64,000 bases of DNA from Streptomyces sp. B93 (GCF_018070565.1 NZ_JAGPXL010000014.1:62001-126000); one strand, 5' to 3'. Shown: positions 19,096 to 28,589, numbered from the stretch's first letter. The notes: generated by a model from the sequence alone, not told the origin. Numbers and translations: made by a program.

Positions 19096-19980
19096 CTAGT
19101 CCCGCCCCCGCGGTACCCGCACCACGCCCTCCTGCATCACCGTGATCGCCAGTCGGCCGTCCTGGGTGTAGATGCGGGCCTGGCCCAGGCCCCGGCCGCC
19201 GTGTGCCGACGGGGACTGCTGGTCGTACAGCAGCCACTCGTCGGCGCGGAACGGGCGGTGGAACCACATCGCGTGGTCCAGGGACGCGCCGACCACGTCA
19301 CCGACGGCCCAGCCGCCGCGGCCGTGCGCCAGCAGGACCGAGTCGAGGAGCGTCATGTCGGAGACGTAGGTGGCGAGGACGACGTGCAGCAGCGGGGTGT
19401 CGATGTCGCCGTCGAGCTTGCCGTTGGTGCGGAACCAGACCTGGGAGTGCGGGTCGCGGGGTTCGCCGAAGTCACCGTAGGGGGGTTCCTCGACATGGCG
19501 CAGGTCGACCGCGGCGCGGGTCTCGAGGAAGCGCTCCACCACCTCCGGGTCCAGATGGGTGTAGCCGCGCAGGCGGTCCTCCGAGGTGGGGAGGGTGGCC
19601 GGGTCGGGGGCGGGCGGCATCGGGTACTGGTGGTCCAGCCCTTCCTCCGCCGTCTGGAAGGACGCCGAGAGGTGGAAGATCGGGTGACCGTGCTGGACGG
19701 CCACCACCCGGCGGGTGGTGAACGAGCGGCCGTCGCGGATGCGGTCCACCGTGTAGATGATCGGCGCCTCCGGGTCCCCGGGGCGCAGGAAGTACGCGTG
19801 CAGGGAGTGGGCCGGGCGGTCGCCGGGGACCGTACGGCCCGCGGCGACCAGGGCCTGGGCCGCCACCTGGCCGCCGAAGACCCGGGGGACGACGGCGGAC
19901 CGGGAGCGCCCGCGGAAGATGTCCTGCTCGATCTGCTCCAGGTCGAGCAGCTCGAGCAGAGACTGAAGTGCCTGACTCAT
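19096..19980 (-). CDS. tesB: Acyl-CoA thioesterase II, TesB (294 aa)
   Basis: Double-hotdog thioesterase hydrolysing medium/long acyl-CoAs. Signatures are VFGGQVAAQALVAAGRTVP and HSLHAYFLRPGD in the first hotdog, SFTTRRVVAVQHG in the middle, and SLDHAMWFHRPFRADEWLL near the C-terminus with the active-site Asp of the second hotdog. ATG 19980 (MSQALQSLLELLDLEQIEQD) is chosen; an upstream GTG at 20001 would add 7 residues. It is downstream of and co-directional with an acyl-CoA dehydrogenase gene (61 nt apart), suggesting a shared role in acyl-CoA turnover. Confidence 0.93.
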   Translation of the reverse strand: MSQALQSLLELLDLEQIEQDIFRGRSRSAVVPRVFGGQVAAQALVAAGRTVPGDRPAHSLHAYFLRPGDPEAPIIYTVDRIRDGRSFTTRRVVAVQHGHPIFHLSASFQTAEEGLDHQYPMPPAPDPATLPTSEDRLRGYTHLDPEVVERFLETRAAVDLRHVEEPPYGDFGEPRDPHSQVWFRTNGKLDGDIDTPLLHVVLATYVSDMTLLDSVLLAHGRGGWAVGDVVGASLDHAMWFHRPFRADEWLLYDQQSPSAHGGRGLGQARIYTQDGRLAITVMQEGVVRVPRGRD

Positions 19981-20041
19981 GGGGTCAGTTGTACCGGGCA
20001 ATCTTTTCTCGGACCTTACCGACCCGTGTCCTCGCGGGTCC

Positions 20042-21199
20042 TCACAGACCCATGTCCTTGGCGATGATCATCTTCATGACCTCGCTGGTGCCGCCGTAGA
20101 TGCGGTTGACCCGGTTGTCCGCGTACAGGCGGGCGATCGGGTACTCGTTCATGTAGCCGTAGCCGCCGTGCAGCTGGAGGCAGCGGTCGATGACGCGGTG
20201 CGCGACCTCGGTGCAGAACAGCTTGGCGCTCGCGGCCTCCGCGGCCGTCAGCTCACCGGCGTCCAGGGCCTCCAGCGCGCGGTCGGCGACCGCCTCGGCG
20301 GCGTCCACCTCGGCCTGGCAGGCGGCCAGTTCGAACTTGGTGTTCTGGAACGCGGCGACCGGCTTGCCGAAGACGGTGCGCTCCTGGACGTACTGCTTGG
20401 CGAACCGGACGGCGGCCTTGGCCTGCGCGTAGGCGCCGAAGGCGATGCCCCAGCGCTCGGAGGGCAGGTTGGCGCCGAGGTAGTAGAAGCCCTTGTTCTC
20501 CTCGCCGAGGAGGTCCTCCACCGGGACCTTGACGTCGACGAAGGCCAGCTCGGCGGTGTCGGAGGTCTTCAGGCCCAGCTTGTCGAGCTTGCGGCCGACG
20601 CTGTAGCCCTCGGACTTGGTGTCGACGGCGAAGAGGGAGATGCCGTGGCGGCGGTCCTCGGCGGTCGGCGGGGCGGTGCGGGCGCAGACGATGACCTTGT
20701 CGGCGTGGACGCCGCCGGTGATGAAGGTCTTGGCGCCGTTGAGGACGTAGTGCGTGCCGTCCTCGCTCAGCTTGGCGGTGGACTTCATGCCCGCGAGGTC
20801 GGAGCCGGTGCCCGGCTCGGTCATCGCGATGGCCCACATCTCCTCGCCGGAGACGAACTTCGGCAGGAAGCGCTTCTTCTGCTCGTCGGTGGCGAGCATC
20901 TTGATGTAGGGCAGGGCGAGCAGGACGTGGACGCCCGAGCCGCCGAAGGTGACGCCCGCGCGGGCCGTCTCCTCGTACTGGATCGCCTCGAACTTGTGGG
21001 TCTCCAGGCCCGCGCCGCCGAACTCCTCCGGCACGTTGATGCCGAAGACGCCCAGCTCACCGAGCTTGTAGTAGAAGTCGCGCGGCGCCTGGCCCGCGGC
21101 GAACCACTCGTCGTACACGGGTACGACCTCGGCCTCGATGAAGGCGCGCAAGGTCTCCCGGAACGCCTCGTGATCCTCGTTGAACACCGTACGGCGCAC
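20042..21199 (-). CDS. Acyl-CoA dehydrogenase, long-chain type (385 aa)
   Basis: FAD-dependent acyl-CoA dehydrogenase of beta-oxidation. AIAMTEPGTGSDLAGM and QLHGGYGYMNEYPIARLY are family signatures. The C-terminal MCAD-position base is replaced by Gly (IYGGTSE, G369), while E248 precedes Arg in LPSERWGIAF. This is the pattern of long-chain and isovaleryl-type enzymes, where the base comes from the internal helix, so it should prefer different substrates from the 10790-11950 enzyme. GTG 21199 has GGAGG 7 nt upstream. A palindromic operator lies 26 bp before the start. Confidence 0.92.
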   Translation of the reverse strand: MRRTVFNEDHEAFRETLRAFIEAEVVPVYDEWFAAGQAPRDFYYKLGELGVFGINVPEEFGGAGLETHKFEAIQYEETARAGVTFGGSGVHVLLALPYIKMLATDEQKKRFLPKFVSGEEMWAIAMTEPGTGSDLAGMKSTAKLSEDGTHYVLNGAKTFITGGVHADKVIVCARTAPPTAEDRRHGISLFAVDTKSEGYSVGRKLDKLGLKTSDTAELAFVDVKVPVEDLLGEENKGFYYLGANLPSERWGIAFGAYAQAKAAVRFAKQYVQERTVFGKPVAAFQNTKFELAACQAEVDAAEAVADRALEALDAGELTAAEAASAKLFCTEVAHRVIDRCLQLHGGYGYMNEYPIARLYADNRVNRIYGGTSEVMKMIIAKDMGL

Positions 21200-21224
21200 G
21201 CCGCCACCTCCACGGATACATGTC

Positions 21225-21238
21225 TAAGCGCTTGCTCA
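21225..21238. promoter_or_regulatory. TetR-type palindromic operator upstream of the acyl-CoA dehydrogenase gene
   Basis: TAAGCGCTTGCTCA is an imperfect palindrome (TRAGC, 4-bp spacer, GCTYA) next to the GTG start. Similar AAGCGCTTGCT sites precede fatty-acid/acyl-CoA genes regulated by TetR-family proteins in actinomycetes. No matching regulator is adjacent. Confidence 0.55.
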
Positions 21239-21311
21239 GAGGGTTACCGTACCGGCGAGTACGGATCGGCGTCCAGACCGGGTCACGTGGGGCTCGTCAC
21301 GCTCCCCACGG

Positions 21312-22808
21312 TCACGTCCGCCTCAGGGCGAACCACAGCTCCATCCGTACGTCCGGATCGTCCAGGTCCCTCTCCAGCAGCGCCGCGCAGCGGGCGATGC
21401 GCTGGCGCACCGTGTTGCGGTGGACGGACAGTGCCACGGCCGTGCGGTCCCAGCTGCCGTGCAGCGACAGCCAGGCGCGCAGCGTCTCGGCCAGGGCCGG
21501 GCCGAGCGGAGCCAGGAGCGCACGGGCGTGCGCGTCCGCCTCCGCGGGCGGCAGCAGGTCGGTGAGGGAGGGGGCGGCGCCGTGCCGGACCAGCGGGGCG
21601 CGGGTCGCCCGGGCCCGGGCCAGGGCACGCGCCGCCTGGGCGTCGGCCGCGGGCCACTCCGGCGCGGGCACGGAGGCGCTGACGCCCAGCGTCCAGCCGG
21701 GCTGCGCGGTCGGCTCGCGGTCGGCGGGGACGAGGACGCGTACGACCTCCCCCGTGACGTCGGCGTCGACCAGCGGCGAACCCAGCGCCGCGCCCAGCGC
21801 CGACACCGCCGCCGGGTCGACGGGCGGCGCCTGCGGACGGCCGTGCACCACCAGCCACCGCTCGGCACCGAGCAACGGGGCGACCTCGTCGGGCGCGGCC
21901 CCCAGCAGCAGCCGCACCAGCGCGGACGAGCGCGCGGAGGCCGCACCGCTCAGCTGCTCCCCGGTGAGCAGGGACAGCAGTACGGCGGCCACGGACGCGA
22001 TGGTGTGATCGCCGGGGTCGCGCCGGGCGACGGCCACCCCGAGGGCGTATCCCTCCTGGCCGGGGGTGGCACCGAGCGCGTAGGCCGTGAGGTGGGTGAC
22101 GCCGGGGGCGGGGGTGGTCTCCTCTGTGACCACGTCCGTGGCCGTCGTCATCCCCCGCGCCCGCACCACCCCCGCCAGGTCCGCCAGCCTCGCCGCCGCC
22201 GTGGCGCCGATGTCCCGCCCCGCGCCCGCGGGCTGGGTGCCCTCCGGCCCGTACAGCACCGCCCGTCCTCCGAGGCGCTGGGCGAGCTGGCGCAGTACCG
22301 AGGGGACCGGGTCGGGGCGGGCCGCCGCGGCGGCCAGGCTCTGGTGGGCCTCGGTGACCCGGCGGAGTTCGGCGTGCCGGGCGCGGGCCATGAGCTGCCA
22401 GACGGCCCGGGCCACACCCGCGAAGGTGGTGCCCGGCGGAACCTCCAGCAGGGGCAGCTCGTACGCCTCGCAGGCCGCGACCAGCGCCCGCGGCACGGTG
22501 TCGTGCACCGGTGCCAGGCCGAAGCCGAGCGCCGCGCCGCCCGCCGCGACGACCCGGGACACGTAGTCGTCGAAGTACGTGCCCGAGCCCGCCGCCTCCG
22601 GGATGTGCACGCCCGCCGTCAGCAGCAGCTCACCGCCGAGCAGATACGGATACGGGTCGGACATCTCGGAGGTGTGCGCGCCGTGGACGACGACGCCGGA
22701 CGCGGCGGGTCCGGCGATCTGCCGCAGCGCGAGGTCCTCGCGGGCCAGCAGCTCCGACAGGGCGACCGGTGGCGTGGGCGGGACGGTGGTGGACGAGTCC
22801 GGTGGCAT
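21312..22808 (-). CDS. PucR-family transcriptional regulator (498 aa)
   Basis: N-terminal PucR ligand-sensing domain (about residues 15-130) with LLTAGVHIP and a GGAALGFGLAPVHDTVPRAL segment; a GGDEF-like PucR middle part follows. The C-terminal HTH_30 reads LSLHGSWDRTAVALSVHRNT then VRQRIARCAALL (about 450-490). This domain order is that of purine/amine catabolic regulators such as PucR. It is divergent from a symporter-ureohydrolase-ThDP enzyme operon, so it probably senses the substrate of that pathway. ATG 22808 follows GGAGGAA. The two promoters share an inverted repeat. Confidence 0.9.
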   Translation of the reverse strand: MPPDSSTTVPPTPPVALSELLAREDLALRQIAGPAASGVVVHGAHTSEMSDPYPYLLGGELLLTAGVHIPEAAGSGTYFDDYVSRVVAAGGAALGFGLAPVHDTVPRALVAACEAYELPLLEVPPGTTFAGVARAVWQLMARARHAELRRVTEAHQSLAAAAARPDPVPSVLRQLAQRLGGRAVLYGPEGTQPAGAGRDIGATAAARLADLAGVVRARGMTTATDVVTEETTPAPGVTHLTAYALGATPGQEGYALGVAVARRDPGDHTIASVAAVLLSLLTGEQLSGAASARSSALVRLLLGAAPDEVAPLLGAERWLVVHGRPQAPPVDPAAVSALGAALGSPLVDADVTGEVVRVLVPADREPTAQPGWTLGVSASVPAPEWPAADAQAARALARARATRAPLVRHGAAPSLTDLLPPAEADAHARALLAPLGPALAETLRAWLSLHGSWDRTAVALSVHRNTVRQRIARCAALLERDLDDPDVRMELWFALRRT

Positions 22809-22816
22809 GTGTGCGG

Positions 22817-22848
22817 TTCCTCCATTTCGGGCCCGCGGGATGGAGGAA
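22817..22848. promoter_or_regulatory. Inverted repeat over the PucR start region
   Basis: TTCCTCCAT (22817-22825) and ATGGAGGAA (22840-22848) are perfect 9-bp arms around a 14-bp core that itself contains CGGGCCCG. The right-to-left arm contains the PucR ribosome binding site. The arrangement fits an autoregulatory operator, or a structure hiding the RBS. Confidence 0.5.
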
Positions 22849-22991
22849 ACGTACACTTCGCAGTCGCTTTCCGGCCACCTAGTGTCGGTCCGGACCGGCA
22901 GCCCCGGGTACGGGCGGATGTCCCCGGGGACGGCTGCCGGGATCGACGCATCCGCACGACACGCCACCGACCGCGCGCGAAGGAGAGGCCC

Positions 22992-24461
22992 ATGGCCGTC
23001 GACTACACAGTGATCGTCGTCTATCTGGCCGGCATGCTGGCCATGGGCTGGTGGGGCATGCGCCGCGCCAAGTCCAAGAGCGAGTTCCTGGTGGCGGGGC
23101 GACGGCTCGGCCCCGGTATGTACTCCGGCACCATGGCCGCGATCGTCCTGGGCGGCGCGTCCACCATCGGCGGTGTCGGGCTCGGCTACCAGTACGGTCT
23201 CTCCGGCGCCTGGATGGTCTTCACGATCGGCCTCGGTCTGCTCGCCCTCTCCGTGTTCTTCTCGGCCCGCATCGCCCGGCTGAAGGTCTACACCGTCTCC
23301 GAGATGCTCGACCTGCGCTACGGCGGCCGGGCGGGCGTCATCACCGGCGTGGTCATGTGGGCGTACACGCTGATGCTCGCGGTCACCTCGACCATCGCGT
23401 ACGCCACGATCTTCGACGTCCTGTTCGACATGAACCGCACCCTCGCGATCGTCCTCGGCGGCTCGATCGTGGTCGCCTACTCGACGCTCGGCGGCATGTG
23501 GTCGATCACGCTCACCGACATGGTGCAATTCGTGGTGAAGACCATCGGCGTGCTGCTCCTGCTGCTGCCGATCGCCGTCGTCAAGGCGGGCGGGTTCAGC
23601 GAGATGAGGGCCCAGCTGCCGACGTCGTACTTCGATCCGCTGGGCATCGGCGGCGAGACGATCTTCACCTACGTCCTGATCTACACCTTCGGCATGCTCA
23701 TCGGGCAGGACATCTGGCAGCGCGTCTTCACCGCCCGCAACGACCGCACGGCCAAGTGGGGCGGCACCGTCGCGGGCACCTACTGCCTGGCGTACGCCGT
23801 CGCCGGTGCCGTCATCGGTACGGCGGCCAAGGTGCTGTACCCGAACCTGGGCAGCCCCGACGACGCGTTCGCCACGATCGTCAAGGACGAGCTGCCGACG
23901 GGCGTGCGCGGACTGGTCCTCGCCGCCGCGCTGGCCGCCGTGATGTCGACATCCTCCGGCGCCCTGATCGCCTGCGCGACCGTCGCCAACAACGACATCT
24001 GGTCCCGGCTGCGCGGCGCCGTCCGCCCGTCCGGCCGGGAGCCCGACGAGATCAGGGGCAACCGGGCCTTCATCCTGCTCATGGGCGTCGCGGTGATCAT
24101 CACGGCGATCGTGCTCAACAACGTCGTCGAGGCGCTGACCGTGGCCTACAACCTGCTCGTCGGCGGGCTGCTGGTGCCGATCCTCGGCGGACTGCTGTGG
24201 CGGCGCGGCACGGTGCACGGCGCCCTCGCCTCCGTCGCCGTGGGCGGCCTCGCGGTGGTCGGGCTGATGGCGGCCTACGGCATCCTCGCCAACGAGCCCG
24301 TCTACTACGGGCTGCTGGCCTCCCTCGCCGCCTACCTCGTCGTCTCCCTCGCCACCCCCGCCACCGACGCGGCCGTCCTCGCCGCCTGGCGGGAGCGGCT
24401 GGCGGGACGGGCCCCCGAGGCGGCCGAATCCGGTACCGAACCGGTCTCCGTCCACCAGTAG
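22992..24461 (+). CDS. Sodium:solute symporter, SSS family (489 aa)
   Basis: Integral membrane Na+-coupled uptake carrier. About 13 membrane segments span the length; the SSS hallmarks are GRRLGPGMYSGTMAAIVLGG near residues 35-55, GYQYGLSGAWMVFTIG, and MSTSSGALIACATVANNDIW (about 320-339), the sodium-site region of the family. The substrate cannot be read from sequence; its operon with a ureohydrolase and a ThDP decarboxylase suggests a guanidino compound, amino acid or keto acid. ATG 22992 has AGGAGAGG upstream. It is the first gene of the operon. Confidence 0.92.
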   Translation: MAVDYTVIVVYLAGMLAMGWWGMRRAKSKSEFLVAGRRLGPGMYSGTMAAIVLGGASTIGGVGLGYQYGLSGAWMVFTIGLGLLALSVFFSARIARLKVYTVSEMLDLRYGGRAGVITGVVMWAYTLMLAVTSTIAYATIFDVLFDMNRTLAIVLGGSIVVAYSTLGGMWSITLTDMVQFVVKTIGVLLLLLPIAVVKAGGFSEMRAQLPTSYFDPLGIGGETIFTYVLIYTFGMLIGQDIWQRVFTARNDRTAKWGGTVAGTYCLAYAVAGAVIGTAAKVLYPNLGSPDDAFATIVKDELPTGVRGLVLAAALAAVMSTSSGALIACATVANNDIWSRLRGAVRPSGREPDEIRGNRAFILLMGVAVIITAIVLNNVVEALTVAYNLLVGGLLVPILGGLLWRRGTVHGALASVAVGGLAVVGLMAAYGILANEPVYYGLLASLAAYLVVSLATPATDAAVLAAWRERLAGRAPEAAESGTEPVSVHQ

Positions 24462-24517
24462 AGTCGTACGACAAGCAGTGCATACGCGATGAAGCGTGAG
24501 AAAGAAGGCATCCCGTC

Positions 24518-25498
24518 ATGACCGCCCCCGAGACACCCCGCGGCCCCGTCGACTCCTCCCGCGTCCCGCGGTACGCCGGACCCGCGACCTTCGCCCGGCT
24601 GCCCCGCCTCGACGAGGTCGGTACCGCCGATGTCGCCGTGGTCGGGGTGCCGTTCGACTCGGGTGTCTCCTACCGGCCGGGCGCCCGCTTCGGCGGCAAC
24701 GCCATCCGCGAGGCGTCCCGGCTGCTGCGGCCCTACAACCCGGCGCAGGACGCCTCCCCGTTCGCGCTCGCGCAGGTCGCGGACGGCGGGGACATCGCCG
24801 TGAACCCGTTCAACATCAACGAGGCCGTCGAGACCGTCGAGGCCGCCGCGGACGACCTCCTCGGCACCGGCGCCCGGCTGATGACCCTCGGCGGCGACCA
24901 CACCATCGCGCTGCCCCTGCTGCGCTCGGTCGCCAGGAAGCACGGCCCGGTCGCCCTCCTCCACTTCGACGCCCACCTCGACACCTGGGACACCTACTTC
25001 GGCGCCGAGTACACCCACGGCACCCCGTTCCGCCGCGCCGTCGAGGAGGGCATCCTCGACACCTCCGCCCTCTCCCACGTCGGTACCCGCGGTCCCCTCT
25101 ACGGCAAGCAGGACCTCACCGACGACGAGAAGATGGGCTTCGGCATCGTCACCTCGGCGGACGTCTACCGCCGGGGCGCCGACGAGATCGCCGACCAGCT
25201 GCGCCAGCGCATCGGCGACCGGCCGCTGTACATCTCCATCGACATCGACTGCCTCGACCCGGCCCACGCCCCCGGCACCGGCACCCCCGAGGCGGGCGGC
25301 ATGACCTCCCGCGAACTGCTGGAGATCCTGCGCGGGCTGGCCTCCTGCCACCTGGTCTCGGCGGACGTCGTCGAGGTGGCGCCCGCGTACGATCACGCCG
25401 AGATCACGTCGGTGGCCGCGTCCCACACGGCGTACGAACTGACCACGATCATGTCCCGGCAGATCGCCCACCAGAAGCGGGAGAAGGCAGCGCAGTGA
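24518..25498 (+). CDS. Ureohydrolase: agmatinase / guanidinobutyrase-type (326 aa)
   Basis: Dimanganese hydrolase of the arginase superfamily that removes urea from a guanidino substrate. All six metal ligands are present: H128 (GGDHT), D151, H153, D155 (FDAHLDTWD), D242 and D244 ([19 protein letters not shown]). Agmatinase is the usual label (S. coelicolor has an orthologue at this position). 4-guanidinobutyrase fits the neighbouring ThDP enzyme at least as well; sequence alone does not separate these. It is followed by the ThDP gene with a 4-nt GTGA overlap, so the two products are made together. Confidence 0.9.
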   Translation: MTAPETPRGPVDSSRVPRYAGPATFARLPRLDEVGTADVAVVGVPFDSGVSYRPGARFGGNAIREASRLLRPYNPAQDASPFALAQVADGGDIAVNPFNINEAVETVEAAADDLLGTGARLMTLGGDHTIALPLLRSVARKHGPVALLHFDAHLDTWDTYFGAEYTHGTPFRRAVEEGILDTSALSHVGTRGPLYGKQDLTDDEKMGFGIVTSADVYRRGADEIADQLRQRIGDRPLYISIDIDCLDPAHAPGTGTPEAGGMTSRELLEILRGLASCHLVSADVVEVAPAYDHAEITSVAASHTAYELTTIMSRQIAHQKREKAAQ

Positions 25499-27216
25499 CC
25501 CACGACCACGACCTGGTGCTCCGCCCCACGCCCGCGCAGACGGAGGCCGCCCTCAACCCTCCCCCCGGCCGCACCGGCGGGGACCTGGTCGTGGAGACCC
25601 TGGCCGGGCTCGGCGCGACCACCGTCTTCGGGCTGCCCGGCCAGCACGCCCTCGGCATGTTCGACGCGCTGCGCCGCTCCGACCTGAGGTACATCGGCCT
25701 CAGGGTGGAGAACAACGCCGGGTTCGCGGCGGACGCGTACGGCCGGATCACCGGTGAGGCCGCGCCGCTGCTGCTGTCGACCGGGCCGGGCGCGCTGACC
25801 TCGCTGGCCGCGCTCCAGGAGGCGGCGGCCGCTTCGGCGCCGGTGCTGGCGATCAGCAGCCAGGTCCCGGTCGCCGGGCTGGGTGGCGGACGCCACGGCT
25901 ATCTGCACGAACTCCCCGACCAGGCCGCTTCGTTCCGGGGCGTGGTGAAGTCGGTGCACACGGTCCGTACGCAGTCGCAGATCCCGTCCGCGATCGCCGC
26001 CGCCTGGCAGTCGGCGCTGACCGCCCCGCACGGGCCGGTGTGGGTGGAGATCCCGCAGGACGTGCTGCTGGCCGAGACGGCGATCCCGGTGGTGACCGGC
26101 GGCGACGCCTTCCCGGAGGAGCTGCCCCCGCGCCCCGAGCTGACCGCCCTCGCCGCCGACCTGCTGTCCAGGGCCGCCCAGCCGGCGATCATCGCGGGCG
26201 GCGGGGTCGTCCGCGCGGACGCGGCGAAGAAGCTGCGGCAGCTGGCCGAACGGCTGGACGCGCCCGTCGTCACCACCTTCGGCGGCAAGGGCGCCTTCCC
26301 CTGGACGCATCCGCTGTCCCTCCAGTCCTGGCTGGAGGACCGGCACATAACCGACTTCCTTGAGGACGCCGACGTCCTGCTCGTCGTCGGCTCCGGACTC
26401 GGCGAACTCTCCTCGAACTACCACACGTTCGCGCCGCGCGGCCGGGTCATCCAGATCGAGGCCGACCTCGGCAAACTGGAGTCCAACCACCCGGCGCTCG
26501 GCATCCACGCCGACGCCCGGCTGGCGCTCCAGGCCCTGCTGGAGACGGTCGGGGAGCGCACCGACCCCACGGCGCCCGAGCGGGTGCGCCCGGTGCTGGA
26601 CCGGGTGCGCGAGCGCATCGCCGCCCAGGACCTCACCCTGGAGCAGGAGGTGCTGGCAGCCGTCCGCCGCGCCCTGCCCGAGCGGTCCCCGTCCTTCTGG
26701 GACATGACGATCCTCGCCTACTGGGCCTGGTCTGCCTTCGACGCCAAGGCGCCCAACACCATGCACTCCGCGCAGGGCGCGGGCGGACTCGGCTACGGCT
26801 TCCCCGCCGCCCTCGGCGCGGCCGCCGCCGACCCGACCCGCCCGGTGCTGGCGGTGTCCGGCGACGGCGGCGCCCTGTACTCCATCGCCGAGCTGGCGAC
26901 GGCCCGGCAGTACGGCCTCGACGTGACCTGGCTGATCGTCGACGACGGCGGCTACGGCATCCTGCGCGAGTACATGACCGACGCCTTCGGCGAGGCCACG
27001 GCGACCGAGCTGACCCGGCCGGACTACGTCGCCCTCGCCGAGTCGTTCGGGGTACCGGGGGTCCGTAGCAGCCCCGGGACCCTGGAGGCGGACCTCGCCA
27101 AGGCGCTGGCGTCACCCGGGCCGTCGGTGGTGGTGCTCCCGGCGGTGCTGCGGATGTTCGCGCCCACGCACCTTCAGACCCCGCCGGACAGCCGGGAATT
27201 TGACGACAGGGCCTAA
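25495..27216 (+). CDS. Thiamine-diphosphate-dependent decarboxylase/synthase family enzyme (573 aa)
   Basis: Three-domain ThDP enzyme of the acetolactate synthase/benzoylformate decarboxylase class. The N-terminal PYR domain has [15 protein letters not shown] and the cofactor-activating Glu in [15 protein letters not shown] (about residues 66-80). The middle domain is present, and the C-terminal PP domain has [20 protein letters not shown]; the usual NN ending of the GDG motif reads DDGG. No small regulatory subunit is nearby, so valine/isoleucine synthesis is unlikely. A decarboxylase like AruI (2-ketoarginine) would feed the coupled guanidino hydrolase. GTG start overlaps the hydrolase stop. 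Confidence 0.85.
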   Translation: MTHDHDLVLRPTPAQTEAALNPPPGRTGGDLVVETLAGLGATTVFGLPGQHALGMFDALRRSDLRYIGLRVENNAGFAADAYGRITGEAAPLLLSTGPGALTSLAALQEAAAASAPVLAISSQVPVAGLGGGRHGYLHELPDQAASFRGVVKSVHTVRTQSQIPSAIAAAWQSALTAPHGPVWVEIPQDVLLAETAIPVVTGGDAFPEELPPRPELTALAADLLSRAAQPAIIAGGGVVRADAAKKLRQLAERLDAPVVTTFGGKGAFPWTHPLSLQSWLEDRHITDFLEDADVLLVVGSGLGELSSNYHTFAPRGRVIQIEADLGKLESNHPALGIHADARLALQALLETVGERTDPTAPERVRPVLDRVRERIAAQDLTLEQEVLAAVRRALPERSPSFWDMTILAYWAWSAFDAKAPNTMHSAQGAGGLGYGFPAALGAAAADPTRPVLAVSGDGGALYSIAELATARQYGLDVTWLIVDDGGYGILREYMTDAFGEATATELTRPDYVALAESFGVPGVRSSPGTLEADLAKALASPGPSVVVLPAVLRMFAPTHLQTPPDSREFDDRA

Positions 27217-27578
27217 CAGGCCCCCGGGCCCACCCCGTCGATACGGCCGCCGAAGTCGCCGAGGTAGCGCGAGCGCCAGTCGCCGTTGAAGACGTCGCGC
27301 TTCTCGACCGGCCCCCAGTTGACGAAGCAGGCCCGGGTGGAGGCGACGAACGAGCCGACGTGGTCGTGGAGGCTGGGCGGCATGTCGCGGTAGCCGCTGC
27401 GGGCGGTCCATTCCCAGTAGTCGCCGCCGAAGCCCTCCTTGCTCCAGAAGCACACCGACCCGTCGGCGCAGGCGGGCGGCGCGGCGGCGGCGAGCTGTGC
27501 GGCGGCGGCGCCCGGGGCGGGCAGCACCAGGGCGGTGAGGGCGAGTGCGGCGGCTGCGGACCAGGTACGAAGCTTCAC
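27213..27578 (-). CDS. Secreted peptidase-inhibitor I36-like / crystallin-fold protein (121 aa)
   Basis: A Sec signal peptide (about residues 1-33, VKLRTWSAAAALALTALVLP) is followed by a short mature protein with four cysteines. The block CADGSVCFWSKEGFGGDYWE resembles the beta/gamma-crystallin-like repeat of the Streptomyces metalloproteinase inhibitor family I36. The mature protein would be exported and could inhibit a protease or bind a ligand. GTG 27578 has AAGGAG 7 nt upstream. The gene is convergent with the ThDP gene, overlapping stops by 4 nt. Confidence 0.8.
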   Translation of the reverse strand: MKLRTWSAAAALALTALVLPAPGAAAAQLAAAAPPACADGSVCFWSKEGFGGDYWEWTARSGYRDMPPSLHDHVGSFVASTRACFVNWGPVEKRDVFNGDWRSRYLGDFGGRIDGVGPGAC

Positions 27579-27788
27579 GGCGTTCTCCTTCGAGCGACGC
27601 CCCGGCACGGCTGCCGGGGCGTTGCCATGGTCCCGAGTCCGCGACCCGCCTTCCCGTGAACGGCCGTTCACACCACCTGTTGGAGCGAACCGGTGGCTCG
27701 GCGCGGCCGGGGCGGACGGCGGCCGGGCGCCGGTGCGCGGGGCGCGCGGGCCCCGGACACCGGCGCCCTCGGGCCGGCCGGGACGCGG

Positions 27789-28589
27789 CTACCAGATTGC
27801 CTCCACCCACTCCGGGTGGTCGATGAACGGGTTCCGGTTGCCCTGGTAGTTGGTGTAGATGAGCTGGTTGCGGCGCTCCTCGAAGGCGTCCGGCGGGTCC
27901 TGCTCGTTCCACTGCTTCAGCACCGACAGACGGCCGTGGTAGGGCACGCTGCCGTTGGTCACCGCGTCGTTGGGCTCCAGGTCGGGCCAGCCGTCGGTGC
28001 CCTCGTACCGCACGGCCATGTAGAGGATCATGCGGGCCACGTCGCCCTTGACGGCGTTGCGGGGCTCGAAGGAGTTGGCGTCGGTCAGGCTGCCACCGCT
28101 GTTGGTGAACGAGCTGCCGCCCAGGTCGAAGTCCTTGTTGCCGCGGGTGCTGTTGACCTGGACGTCCTCGGGGCGCAGGTGGTGCAGGTCGGTGCCGGGA
28201 CCGGCGGAGGTGCCGAAGTCGCCGTGGGACTGCGCCCACACGTGCTCGCGGTTCCAGTTGCCGACGTTGCCGCCGTTGAGGGACTTGCTCCGGGAGATGC
28301 CGGAGTAGAGCAGGACCACGTTGGCGCTGTTGTTGGGGTCCTGGTCGGTGACCTTCAGCGCCTCCCAGACCGCCGAGTAGGAGATCTTCGTCTGGCTGCT
28401 GATGATCGTGTTCAGCGAACTCTTCAGGCTGGCGCCGGTCTTGCCGATCGCGTTCTTGTAGTACGTCGTGTCGTAGGCGGTGGTCGTCGCCGCGGCCGGG
28501 GTGGCGGTGAGGGCCGGGGCGGTGAGGGCGACCAGGACCGTGGAGACGGCCAGCGCGAGGGACTTGAGGCGGCGGGGGCGTACGGGCAT
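27789..28589 (-). CDS. Secreted endonuclease I family nuclease (266 aa)
   Basis: A signal peptide (about residues 1-34, LKSLALAVSTVLVALTAPAL) precedes a His-Me-finger nuclease. The motif GNWNREHVWAQSHGDFGT carries the conserved NREHVW, and TDLHHLRPEDVQVNSTRG contains the metal/catalytic His cluster of the EndA family. It probably degrades extracellular DNA or RNA. ATG 28589 is the first Met in front of a good signal peptide, although its RBS is weak. Confidence 0.9.
   Translation of the reverse strand: MPVRPRRLKSLALAVSTVLVALTAPALTATPAAATTTAYDTTYYKNAIGKTGASLKSSLNTIISSQTKISYSAVWEALKVTDQDPNNSANVVLLYSGISRSKSLNGGNVGNWNREHVWAQSHGDFGTSAGPGTDLHHLRPEDVQVNSTRGNKDFDLGGSSFTNSGGSLTDANSFEPRNAVKGDVARMILYMAVRYEGTDGWPDLEPNDAVTNGSVPYHGRLSVLKQWNEQDPPDAFEERRNQLIYTNYQGNRNPFIDHPEWVEAIW

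Noticed and set aside
21312-24455. 1047-codon minus-strand open frame covering pucR and the symporter region
   Set aside because: Only its C-terminal half is real (PucR from ATG 22808); the upstream part is antisense to the symporter and has no domain.
25495-27216. Calling the ThDP gene ilvB acetolactate synthase
   Set aside because: No ilvN regulatory subunit or ilvC is adjacent, and it is coupled to a ureohydrolase and a symporter instead.
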